Shown: positions 1 through 7,240 of the stretch, piece after piece
How positions within the stretch are numbered: position 1 is the stretch's first letter
Layout of the letters: every line of letters starts with the position of its first letter
DNA from: Deltaproteobacteria bacterium
GTDB taxonomy: Bacteria; Desulfobacterota; Binatia; Binatales; Binataceae
Assembly (NCBI GenBank): GCA_021786815.1
Contig: JAJYMR010000078.1
Coordinates: 1-15,405 of the forward strand
Direction: 5' to 3'
DNA: 15,405 bases
Position numbers and translations under genes: made by a program
The notes under the pieces: generated by a model
Told to the model about the DNA's origin: nothing
Seen by the model: only the letters and a program-made list of their open reading frames with translations
The model's database searches: none

Positions 1-160
1 CCGCGCCGCGATCGCGCTGGCGCTTGGGCTCGCGGCGCCCGGAGATGTGATAATTATTGCGGGTAAGGGCCACGAGGATTACCAACTCGTCGGCGACCGC
101 GTGCTAAGGTTCGACGACCGCGAGGTCGTCCGCGAAATCGCCGCTGGGCTCGGCGCCTAG
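1..160 (+). CDS. murE: MurE C-terminal end (UDP-MurNAc-tripeptide synthetase), partial
   Basis: Only the last 52 codons are in the window; the reading frame enters at base 2 and stops with TAG at 158-160. MurE is the cytoplasmic ATP-dependent ligase that adds the third amino acid (usually meso-diaminopimelate) to UDP-MurNAc-L-Ala-D-Glu. The visible tail contains IIIAGKGHEDYQLVGD followed by a FDDREVVREI block. This is the typical MurE C-terminus (E. coli MurE has GKGHEDYQIVG at the same place) and differs from MurF, whose tail carries a VKGSR-type motif. The amino-acid-selecting loop lies upstream, so the substrate cannot be read here. The next gene is mraY, not murF, which is unusual for this cluster. 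Confidence 0.93.
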   Translation, partial: RAAIALALGLAAPGDVIIIAGKGHEDYQLVGDRVLRFDDREVVREIAAGLGA

Positions 161-318
161 CGGCGTGTCGAAGGCGGAAACCCGGTTCCGCCGGCGCGTC
201 GAAAAGGAAAATTTCGGAACCGGGCGGCCGCAAACGTCGTCGGATTTTCGATGGGCGTCGGGGCGCGCTTGCCTGAACGGCTGTAACGCGGACACTGAAA
301 TAGACGGGTCCAACCCTG
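161..318 (+). promoter_or_regulatory. murE-mraY intergenic region with two competing hairpins
   Basis: This 158-bp gap is the largest in the cluster and has no coding signal. Two inverted repeats share a strand. A 7-bp stem pairs 173-179 (GGCGGAA) with 186-192 (TTCCGCC). A perfect 10-bp stem pairs 181-190 (CCCGGTTCCG) with 215-224 (CGGAACCGGG) across a 24-nt loop. Because 186-190 belongs to both, only one can form at a time, as in leader attenuators or mRNA-processing sites. No clean U-tract follows 224, so it is not a classical intrinsic terminator. I find no convincing -35/-10 pair before mraY. The structure is seen in the sequence; a regulatory role is inference. Confidence 0.4.
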
Positions 319-1395
319 ATGCTCTATCTGTTTTTGTTTCCGTTCCACACCATTCATCCGGTTCTGAACGTCCTGCGCTACGAGACTTTCAGGTCCGTGA
401 TGGCGGGGCTTGCGGCGCTTGCGCTCTCGTTCGCGATGAGTCCGGTGCTGATCGAGCGGTTTCGCGCCGCGCACATCGGCCAGACGATCCGCGACGAGGT
501 CCCGCAGAACCATCAGAAGAAGGCCGGCACGCCCACGATGGGCGGCCTGACGATCCTCGCCTCGTGTATCGCCGCGACGCTCCTGCTCGCCGACCTTCGC
601 GACCAGTACGTGTGGGTCGCGATTTTCGTAAGCGTCTGTTTCGGCGCGATCGGCCTTGCCGACGATCTTCTCAAGCTGCGCCGCGGGCGCGGCAAGGGGC
701 TCAGCGGCCCGGTCAAGCTCGCGCTGTCCTTCGCGATCGCGCTGGTCGCGGCCGTCTGGCTGTTCGGATTCCTCGGCTTCGACACCCATCTGACCGTGCC
801 TTTCCTGAAGAACGTCAATCCCAATCTCGGATGGATGTATGTGCCGTTTGCGATGCTCGTGATCGTCGGCTCGTCGCACGCCGTCAATCTGACCGACGGG
901 CTCGACGGGCTTGCAATCGGGCCGGTGATGACGGTTGCGTTCTGCTACTGGGTGTTCACCTACGTCGCCGGCAACATCAAGTTCGCCACCTATCTTCAGA
1001 TCCCGCATATCGAAGGAATCGGCGAGGTTGCGATCTTCTGCGCCGCGCTTATCGCCGCCTCGCTCGGCTTTCTCTGGTACAACGCATACCCGGCCTCGAT
1101 GATGATGGGTGACGTCGGCGCGCTTTCGCTCGGCGCGGCGCTCGGCACGGTCGCGGTGCTCGCCAAGCAGGAACTGGTGCTGGTCATGGCCGGCGGCGTG
1201 TTCGTGGTCGAGGCGGCGTCGGTCATAATCCAGCGCTACTATTACAAGCTCACGCACAAGCGGGTTTTCCGGATGGCTCCGCTGCACCATCACTTCGAGC
1301 TCGGCGGATGGCCGGAGACGGTTGTGGTGGTGAGATTCTGGATCATTTCGATCGTCTGCGGACTGTTCGCGTTGAGCACGTTGAAGCTTCGATGA
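319..1395 (+). CDS. mraY: MraY, phospho-N-acetylmuramoyl-pentapeptide transferase
   Basis: This integral membrane enzyme moves phospho-MurNAc-pentapeptide from UDP to undecaprenyl phosphate, giving lipid I on the inner face of the cytoplasmic membrane. The 358-residue product has the family length and multiple hydrophobic helices. Visible family motifs are NHQKKAGTPTMGG near the start, GLADDLLKL, NLTDGLDGLAIGP, NAYPASMMMGDVGALSLG, and the C-terminal HHHFELGGWPE followed by RFWIIS. The Asp residues of the DDLL, DGLDG and MGD motifs are those expected around the Mg/active site. The ATG start matches the usual MraY N-terminus (ML...N-L-YxTFR); its ribosome-binding site is weak. It ends in an ATGA overlap with murD, indicating translational coupling. 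Confidence 0.97.
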   Translation: MLYLFLFPFHTIHPVLNVLRYETFRSVMAGLAALALSFAMSPVLIERFRAAHIGQTIRDEVPQNHQKKAGTPTMGGLTILASCIAATLLLADLRDQYVWVAIFVSVCFGAIGLADDLLKLRRGRGKGLSGPVKLALSFAIALVAAVWLFGFLGFDTHLTVPFLKNVNPNLGWMYVPFAMLVIVGSSHAVNLTDGLDGLAIGPVMTVAFCYWVFTYVAGNIKFATYLQIPHIEGIGEVAIFCAALIAASLGFLWYNAYPASMMMGDVGALSLGAALGTVAVLAKQELVLVMAGGVFVVEAASVIIQRYYYKLTHKRVFRMAPLHHHFELGGWPETVVVVRFWIISIVCGLFALSTLKLR

Positions 1396-2720
1396 GCGGG
1401 TTCGAGAACAGGCGCGTGATGGTGGCCGGGCTGGGCGTCTCCGGACGCGCCGCCGCGCGATTCCTCGCCGCGCGCAAGGCCGCGCTCGTCCTGTGCGACC
1501 GCGGTCCGGACATTGGCACGTCGGAGCTCCCGCCCGGCGAAATCCATCTCGGCGACGACGACCCCGCATGGCTCGACGGTGTGGACCTCGTCGTCTCAAG
1601 CCCCGGTGTGCCGCCCGATTCCGTTCTGCTGAGCGAGGCGCGCCGGCGCGGTATCCCCGTGCTCGGCGAACTCGAACTCGCAAGCCGCTTCGCGCGCGGG
1701 CCGCTGATTGCGATAACCGGCACCAACGGCAAGAGCACGGTCACCACGATGCTCGGCGGGATTCTGGAACGCGCGGGCCTTGGCGTGTTCGTTGGCGGGA
1801 ACCTCGGCGTTCCGCTGATCGAAGCCGCGGAGAGCGAGTTCGACGCGCTCGTGGTCGAGGTCTCCAGTTTCCAGCTCGAAACCATCGCGACGTTCCATCC
1901 GCACGTCGCCGTGCATCTGAACCTCACCGACGATCACTTCGAGCGTTACCGGGGACTCGACGATTACGGGCAGGCCAAGGCGCGTATCTTCGAGAACCAG
2001 GGCGCCGGCGACTGGGCGATTCTTAATCGCGACGACCCGAACGTCTGGGCGCTCGCTCCCGGGCTTCGCGCGCGGCTCGTCGGATTCGGGTTTGATGCGC
2101 CGTCCTCTGGCGACGACGCGATCTGGCCCGAGGGTCGCGCGCTCGCCTTTCGAATCGGCGGGCGCGAGGGCCGGGTCGAGCTCTCTAATTTCAAGCTTCC
2201 CGGGCGTCACAACCTGGCGAACGCGATGGCCGCGTCGGCTGCGGCGCTTGCGATGGGCGTGGCGCCCGCGGCGATCGAGGCGGCGCTCGCGGAGTTCCGC
2301 CCGCTCGCGCATCGGCTCGAATTCGTCCGCGAGTGGCGCGGCGTGACCTTCATCGACGACTCGAAGGCCACCAACGTCGGCGCGGTGGTCGAGGCGCTGG
2401 AGGCGGTCGAGCGGCCGATTGTCCTGATTGCGGGCGGGATGGACAAGGGCGGCGATTACGCGCCGCTGAGAAAACCGCTCGCGGAGAAGGTTAAACTTGC
2501 GATCCTGATCGGCGCCGCGCGCGACACGATGCGCCGGGCGCTTGACGGCGCGACCGAGCTCGCGATGCTTGCGGAACTCGCCGACGCGGTTGGGCTCGCG
2601 GCCCGGGTCGCGCGTCCCGGCGACACCGTGATGCTGTCGCCGGCCTGTTCGAGTTTCGATCAGTTCAGGAACTATGCCCAGCGTGGTGAAATATTTCAAA
2701 AGCTGGTTCGGGCGCTTTGA
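1392..2720 (+). CDS. murD: MurD, UDP-MurNAc-L-alanine:D-glutamate ligase
   Basis: This cytoplasmic ATP-dependent ligase adds D-Glu to UDP-MurNAc-L-Ala. The start at 1392 overlaps the mraY stop as ATGA; the open frame extends further upstream but only through mraY codons. The product is 442 residues, normal for MurD. In order it shows an N-terminal Rossmann-like UDP-binding segment (VMVAGLGVSGRAAARF, residues 9-24), the P-loop GTNGKST at 110-116 with Lys114, the VEVSSFQLE motif, the HLNLTDDHFERY block, the GRHNLANAMAA motif of the Mur-ligase central domain, FIDDSKATN, and the C-terminal SPACSSFDQF motif. The 3' end overlaps ftsW by 47 bp. Confidence 0.97.
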   Translation: MSGFENRRVMVAGLGVSGRAAARFLAARKAALVLCDRGPDIGTSELPPGEIHLGDDDPAWLDGVDLVVSSPGVPPDSVLLSEARRRGIPVLGELELASRFARGPLIAITGTNGKSTVTTMLGGILERAGLGVFVGGNLGVPLIEAAESEFDALVVEVSSFQLETIATFHPHVAVHLNLTDDHFERYRGLDDYGQAKARIFENQGAGDWAILNRDDPNVWALAPGLRARLVGFGFDAPSSGDDAIWPEGRALAFRIGGREGRVELSNFKLPGRHNLANAMAASAAALAMGVAPAAIEAALAEFRPLAHRLEFVREWRGVTFIDDSKATNVGAVVEALEAVERPIVLIAGGMDKGGDYAPLRKPLAEKVKLAILIGAARDTMRRALDGATELAMLAELADAVGLAARVARPGDTVMLSPACSSFDQFRNYAQRGEIFQKLVRAL

Positions 2721-3822
2721 GGCGGTCGCTCAGCGCCGTCCCGATCCGTGGCTGTGGCTTCCGGCGGCGGCGTTGCTGCTGCTCGGATGCCTGATGGTTC
2801 TGAACACGACGTATTTCGTCGGGCTGGAGAAGCGGGGCGACGCGTTCCACTTTTTCAAGCTGCATCTCGCGCACATCTTTGTCGGGCTGCTCATCCTGGT
2901 GCTGTTCTCGCAGTTCTCTCTGCGCGGATTGCGCCGGCTCGTGTTTCCGCTCGCGGCGGTTTCGGCCGCGATGCTTGTGGCCGTGTGGGTTCCGCATCTC
3001 GGGGTGATGCGCGGCGGGGCTCGGCGATGGCTGCGGGTGGGCCCGCTTCTCTGGCAGCCGATCGAGATGGTCAAGTTCTCGCTCGTGTTCTTCCTCGCCG
3101 ACTTCCTGAGCCGGCGCCAGAACCGGATGGACAGCTTCGAGTCGGGAGTGCTTCCGGTTCTTGTGCTGGTCGCGCCGGTTGCGCTGCTCACGTTAAGGCA
3201 GCCGGACTTCGGAAGCACGGTGATGATCGCGCTTATCGTGTTCGCGATGCTGTACGCGGCCGGCGCGCGCCTTAAGCATCTCGGCGCGACCGGCGGCGTT
3301 GCGTTGCTCGCGCTTGCGGTCGAGGCAACGGCGAGATCGTACCGGATGCGCCGGCTGACCGCGTTTCTCGACCCGTGGCAAACCGCTCGCGGAGCGGGCT
3401 TTCAGCTAATCCAGTCGTTCATCGCGCTCGGCGCGGGCGGCGGATGGGGTGTGGGGCTCGGCGCAGGGCATCAGAAGATGTTTTACCTGCCGCAGGCGCA
3501 GACCGATTTCGTGTTCGCGGTGATCGGCGAGGAATTCGGAATCGTGGGCGCCGTGGTCGTGATGGGCCTTTTCTGCGTGATACTTTTCCGCGGGATGCGA
3601 ATCGCGCATGACGAGCCCGATTCGTTCGCAAGCCTTCTCGCCGTTGGGCTTACCGCGTTGCTCACCCTGCAGTCGCTGATCAATATCGCGGTCGTGGTCG
3701 GACTCATCCCGACCAAGGGACTTCCGCTTCCGTTCGTGAGCTACGGCGGAAGCGCGATCGTGATGGCGATGGCGACGCTCGGGGTGTTGCTCGCGCTCGG
3801 ACGGCGCCCGGCGGTCAGATGA
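2674..3822 (+). CDS. ftsW: FtsW, SEDS-family septal peptidoglycan glycosyltransferase
   Basis: FtsW polymerises lipid II at the septum together with its cognate class B penicillin-binding protein. The 382-residue product is a polytopic membrane protein, starting with a short cytoplasmic arm and a first helix at about residues 27-45. SEDS hallmarks are visible: QPDFGSTVMI, the GVGLGAGHQKMFYLPQAQTD block, DFVFAVIGEEFGIVGA, and near the end LIPTKGLPLPFVSYGGSA. The ATG at 2674 lies within murD, 47 bp before its stop, and has a plausible Shine-Dalgarno (CAGGA, about six bases upstream). No in-frame ATG occurs soon after the murD stop, so the overlap is probably real. FtsW rather than RodA is chosen from its position between murD and murG. 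It ends in an ATGA overlap with murG. Confidence 0.95.
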   Translation: MPSVVKYFKSWFGRFEAVAQRRPDPWLWLPAAALLLLGCLMVLNTTYFVGLEKRGDAFHFFKLHLAHIFVGLLILVLFSQFSLRGLRRLVFPLAAVSAAMLVAVWVPHLGVMRGGARRWLRVGPLLWQPIEMVKFSLVFFLADFLSRRQNRMDSFESGVLPVLVLVAPVALLTLRQPDFGSTVMIALIVFAMLYAAGARLKHLGATGGVALLALAVEATARSYRMRRLTAFLDPWQTARGAGFQLIQSFIALGAGGGWGVGLGAGHQKMFYLPQAQTDFVFAVIGEEFGIVGAVVVMGLFCVILFRGMRIAHDEPDSFASLLAVGLTALLTLQSLINIAVVVGLIPTKGLPLPFVSYGGSAIVMAMATLGVLLALGRRPAVR

Positions 3823-4907
3823 AGGTGATAATCGCCGGTGGCGGCACCGGAGGGCATCTGTTTCCCGCAGTCGCGCTTGGAGAGGAGATGATGCGCGAGC
3901 GCCCTGAAACCGAAGTGCTCTACGTGGGAACGTCGACGGGAATCGAGGCGCGATGGCTTCCCGCGAGCGGATACCGCTACGAGCTTTTCAAGGTGCACGG
4001 CCTTCGCGGACGCGGACTTGCCGCGCGAATCAAGTCGCTCGCTGAATTTGTGCGCGCTATCGCGCTTGCTCGCTCTTTGATCGCCCGTTTCAGGCCCGAC
4101 GTCGTCGTATGCGCCGGTGGATACGCGTCCGCGCCAATCGGAGTTGCCGCGATTATCGCTCGCATCCCGATGGTTCTGATGGAGCAGAACACGCGTCCGG
4201 GGCTTTCCAACCGGATATTGTGGCGATTCGCGCAAAAGGTCTCTGTCGGATTCGCCGAGACGGCTTCGTACTTCAGCTCTTCTAAAGTTGCGATGACCGG
4301 AAACCCGGTCAGATTCGTGTTCGACCCGGCGCCTCGGGCCGTTACCGAGGGTCCGATTCAAATCCTTGTTTTAGGAGGCTCCAGCGGAGCCCATCGGCTC
4401 AATATTGGCGTGCTGGAAGCTTTCAAAATCTCTGCAAATCGTGTTATAAATTGCCTCGTCGTCCATCAGACCGGGGAGGCGGATGAGGAGTTGGTAAGGG
4501 CCGGCTACCGGGGTCTTTCGCTCAAAGCGGAAGTCACTCCGTTCATAAACGATATCGCGAGCGCTCTTAAGGGCGCCGACTTGGTGATCGCCCGCGCGGG
4601 CGCGATGACGGTTACCGAGCTCGCGCTTGCGGCCCGGCCTGCCATATTCGTCCCCTATCCATTCCATCGGGACCGCCAACAGGAGCACAATGCGCGTGTG
4701 CTCGAACGACTTGGCGGCGCAGTGATAGTCAAAGACGACGACAGATTACCAGGGAACCTTGCGCGCGAGCTTGAACGGCTAACCGCCGATTCCGGTTCGT
4801 TGGCCGCAATGGGCCAGCGGGCGCATCAGGCGGCCCGTCCGAACGCGGCTCGCGATATCGCGCATCTGTGCTTTGAACTTGCGCAGGGCGGGAGGGCCGC
4901 GGCGTGA
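3819..4907 (+). CDS. murG: MurG, lipid II synthase (GT28 N-acetylglucosaminyltransferase)
   Basis: MurG transfers GlcNAc from UDP-GlcNAc to lipid I, making lipid II at the inner face of the membrane. The 362-residue product has the family length. The first glycine-rich loop AGGGTGGHLFPA lies at residues 6-17, the second LVLGGSSGAHRLN lies near the middle, and the donor-binding stretch includes INDIASALKGADLVIARAGAMT followed by TELALAARPAIFVPYP and HRDRQQEHNA. The usual SRSGA motif reads ARAGA here, a mild variation. The gene overlaps ftsW (ATGA) and murC (GTGA). Its 3' half is visibly less GC-rich than the neighbouring genes, with TTA and ATA codons that are rare elsewhere in the cluster. 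Confidence 0.96.
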   Translation: MKVIIAGGGTGGHLFPAVALGEEMMRERPETEVLYVGTSTGIEARWLPASGYRYELFKVHGLRGRGLAARIKSLAEFVRAIALARSLIARFRPDVVVCAGGYASAPIGVAAIIARIPMVLMEQNTRPGLSNRILWRFAQKVSVGFAETASYFSSSKVAMTGNPVRFVFDPAPRAVTEGPIQILVLGGSSGAHRLNIGVLEAFKISANRVINCLVVHQTGEADEELVRAGYRGLSLKAEVTPFINDIASALKGADLVIARAGAMTVTELALAARPAIFVPYPFHRDRQQEHNARVLERLGGAVIVKDDDRLPGNLARELERLTADSGSLAAMGQRAHQAARPNAARDIAHLCFELAQGGRAAA

Positions 4908-6328
4908 CCCATCAGCTCACAGCCACGCTTATGACCCGCGAGCGCAGGCTTCACTTCATCGGTATCGGCGGCGCCGGGATGAGCGGAATCGCGGAGTTGT
5001 GCCTGAAGCTCGGATTCGCCGTGAGCGGATGCGACCTGAGGGAAGGCGCGGCCACGCGCCGGCTCGCCGCACTCGGCGCCGATGTCTGCATCGGGCATCA
5101 TCGCTCGCACGTAACGCCCGCGCTCGACGCGATGGTGATCTCGTCGGCGGTCAGGTTTTCCAATCCCGAAGTCAGCCATGCGCGCGAACTGAAGATCCCC
5201 GTCATCCCGCGCGCCGAGATGCTCGGCGAGTTGCTCAGGATGGCGAAGGTCGGCGTCGCGATCGCGGGAACTCACGGAAAGACGACCACGACCGGCCTCG
5301 TCGGCCTCATCATGGAGGAAGCCGGCCTCGACCCGACGGTCGCGGTGGGTGGAAACCTACGCGCGCGCGGAACCAACGTGCGGTTGGGGCGCGGCGATTT
5401 CATGGTCGCAGAGGCGGACGAAAGCGATGCTTCCTTCCTGCTGCTCGTGCCGACGATCGCGGTTGTGACCAATATCGATCCCGAGCATCTGGACCATTAC
5501 GGCTCGATGGAACGCATCCGCGAGGCTTTCGCGAACTTCATCAACCGGGTGCCGTTTTACGGGCGCGCCGTGCTCGGAATCGATAGCGCGAACGTGCGCG
5601 GGCTGCTCGGTATGGTGCGAAAGCCGATCGTCACCTACGGTTTTGCTCCCGACGCCGAACTGCGCGCCGAGCGGGTCGAGATCGACGGCTTATCAACGCG
5701 CTTCGACGTGGTTCGGAAGGGCGAGACGATGGGAGCCGTTTCGGTGCCCACGCCGGGACGCCACGTTGCGCTGAACTCGCTTGCGGCGCTCGCGGTCGCG
5801 CTCGAACTCGGTATCGGCTTCTCGGAGGCGGCGGCCGCGCTCTCCAGGTTCTCCGGCATCCATCGCCGCTTCGAAATCAAGGGCGAGGCGGGCGGCCGAA
5901 TCGTGCTCGACGACTACGCGCATCATCCCGAGGAGGTGAAGGCGACGCTTGCCGCCGCGCGCGCGGCGTTTCACCGCCGCACCGTCGCCGTCTTCCAGCC
6001 CCATCGTTACACCCGGCTGCGCGACCTGTTTGACGAGTTTCTTGCCGCGTTCGACGACGCGGACGTGGTTTACCTGATGGACGTCTATTCGGCCGGCGAG
6101 GACCCGATCGCGGAGGTCTCGTCCCGTCGGCTGTACGAAGCGATGCGCAAGCGGGGCCATCTCGAGGTCCACTATCTCGGCGACGAGCGGCATCCCGCCT
6201 TCCGCCTCGCGGCTGAAACCGCGCCCGACGACCTGGTGGTCACGCTCGGCGCGGGCGACGTTTACAAATACGGCGAGGAGATGCTTGCCGCGCTCGGAGC
6301 GGACGCGAAGCCTCATGAACGGACTTGA
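4904..6328 (+). CDS. murC: MurC, UDP-MurNAc:L-alanine ligase
   Basis: MurC is the first ATP-dependent Mur ligase, adding L-Ala to UDP-MurNAc in the cytoplasm. The product is 474 residues. Motifs in order are HFIGIGGAGMSGIAEL (residues 17-32, UDP-sugar binding), the P-loop GTHGKTTTTG starting at residue 122, EADESDASFL, TNIDPEHLDHYGS, GIHRRFE, DDYAHHPEEVKATL, FQPHRYTR and the DVYSAGE motif typical of MurC. I choose the GTG start at 4904, which overlaps the murG stop as GTGA and has a GGGAGGG Shine-Dalgarno upstream. An in-frame ATG at 4931 is possible but lacks a comparable ribosome-binding site. The 3' end overlaps murB by 14 bp. Confidence 0.97.
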   Translation: MTHQLTATLMTRERRLHFIGIGGAGMSGIAELCLKLGFAVSGCDLREGAATRRLAALGADVCIGHHRSHVTPALDAMVISSAVRFSNPEVSHARELKIPVIPRAEMLGELLRMAKVGVAIAGTHGKTTTTGLVGLIMEEAGLDPTVAVGGNLRARGTNVRLGRGDFMVAEADESDASFLLLVPTIAVVTNIDPEHLDHYGSMERIREAFANFINRVPFYGRAVLGIDSANVRGLLGMVRKPIVTYGFAPDAELRAERVEIDGLSTRFDVVRKGETMGAVSVPTPGRHVALNSLAALAVALELGIGFSEAAAALSRFSGIHRRFEIKGEAGGRIVLDDYAHHPEEVKATLAAARAAFHRRTVAVFQPHRYTRLRDLFDEFLAAFDDADVVYLMDVYSAGEDPIAEVSSRRLYEAMRKRGHLEVHYLGDERHPAFRLAAETAPDDLVVTLGAGDVYKYGEEMLAALGADAKPHERT

Positions 6329-7217
6329 GCGCCAACTCGGAGAGCGTTTCGGGGAGCGGCTTTGCGTCAACTGGCCCCTCGCCCCGTTCACCTCGTTTCG
6401 TATCGGAGGGCCCGCCGATCTGCTGCTTACGGTCGAGAGCGAGGAAGAATTGTGCTTCGCAAAAGCGGCGGCAAATCGAAACGCCGTGCCGGTGTTTTCG
6501 CTTGGAGCGGGGACGAATCTGGTGGTCAGCGATCGCGGAATACGCGGACTGGTCATCCGGTTGGGCGACGGGTTTCGCAGGATCGAGATCGACGGATGCA
6601 ACGTCACGGCGGGCGCCGCGGCCGACTTCGGCGTGCTGGTTGAAACCGTGGTCGAGCGCGCGCTCGCGGGCCTCGAGTTCGGCGAAGGGATTCCCGGCTC
6701 GGTCGGCGGTGGGCTGGTGATGAACGCGGGCGCTTTCGGCGGGGAGATTTCGCCGGTGGTTACCCGCGTGCATGGCGTCACGCTCGAAGGCGAGAGGCGC
6801 GCACTTGCGCCCGAGGAAGTTGGATTCGCCTACCGGCGCACGCATCTTCCGGCCGGCTTCGCGATTACGCGCGTTGATTTGGAGTTGAAACCCGGATGCC
6901 GCGAGAGCCTTCGCGCGCGCGTGCTCGAAGTCCGCGCCAAGCGCGCCCTGCGCCAGCCGCGCGGAGTGCCCAACGCGGGTTCGATCTTCAAGAATCCGCC
7001 GGGAAAATTTGCGGGCCGCCTGCTCGAGGACGCGGGGCTAAAGGGTACGCGCGCCGGCAACGCGGCGTTTTCCGAACGGCATGCGAATTTTATCGTCAAC
7101 CTGGGCGGCGCGACCGCCGAGGATGTGCGCGCGCTGATGGAAACGGCGCGCGAACGGGTCAGGCTCATGAGCGGTGTGACGCTCGAGCCGGAGGTCAGGC
7201 TGGTCGGCGAGTGGTAG
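6315..7217 (+). CDS. murB: MurB, UDP-N-acetylenolpyruvoylglucosamine reductase
   Basis: MurB is an FAD enzyme that uses NADPH to reduce UDP-GlcNAc-enolpyruvate to UDP-MurNAc, the substrate of MurC. The 300-residue product is the shorter class of MurB. FAD-binding motifs TSFRIGGPADLLL (26-38) and SLGAGTNLVVSD (62-73) are followed by FGEGIPGSVGGGLVMNAGAFG, then YRRTH and the C-terminal NAGSIFKNP block, whose Ser (about 223) is the expected proton donor. The protein ends with a LEPEVRLVG motif. The ATG at 6315 is 14 bp inside murC; an in-frame TTG at 6285, just after GAGGAG, is an alternative that would add 10 residues. Confidence 0.96.
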   Translation: MNGLERQLGERFGERLCVNWPLAPFTSFRIGGPADLLLTVESEEELCFAKAAANRNAVPVFSLGAGTNLVVSDRGIRGLVIRLGDGFRRIEIDGCNVTAGAAADFGVLVETVVERALAGLEFGEGIPGSVGGGLVMNAGAFGGEISPVVTRVHGVTLEGERRALAPEEVGFAYRRTHLPAGFAITRVDLELKPGCRESLRARVLEVRAKRALRQPRGVPNAGSIFKNPPGKFAGRLLEDAGLKGTRAGNAAFSERHANFIVNLGGATAEDVRALMETARERVRLMSGVTLEPEVRLVGEW

Positions 7218-7240
7218 CGCGGTGATGCGGTGGTGAGGCG

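Noticed and set aside
157..1683. A 508-codon open frame on the - strand across mraY and the start of murD.
   Set aside because: It is antisense to two unmistakable genes, has an Arg/Glu/Asp-rich composition without domains, and is the usual shadow frame in GC-rich coding DNA.
5693..6781. A 362-codon - strand frame opposite murC/murB.
   Set aside because: It mirrors murC and murB codons, has low-complexity composition and no domain.
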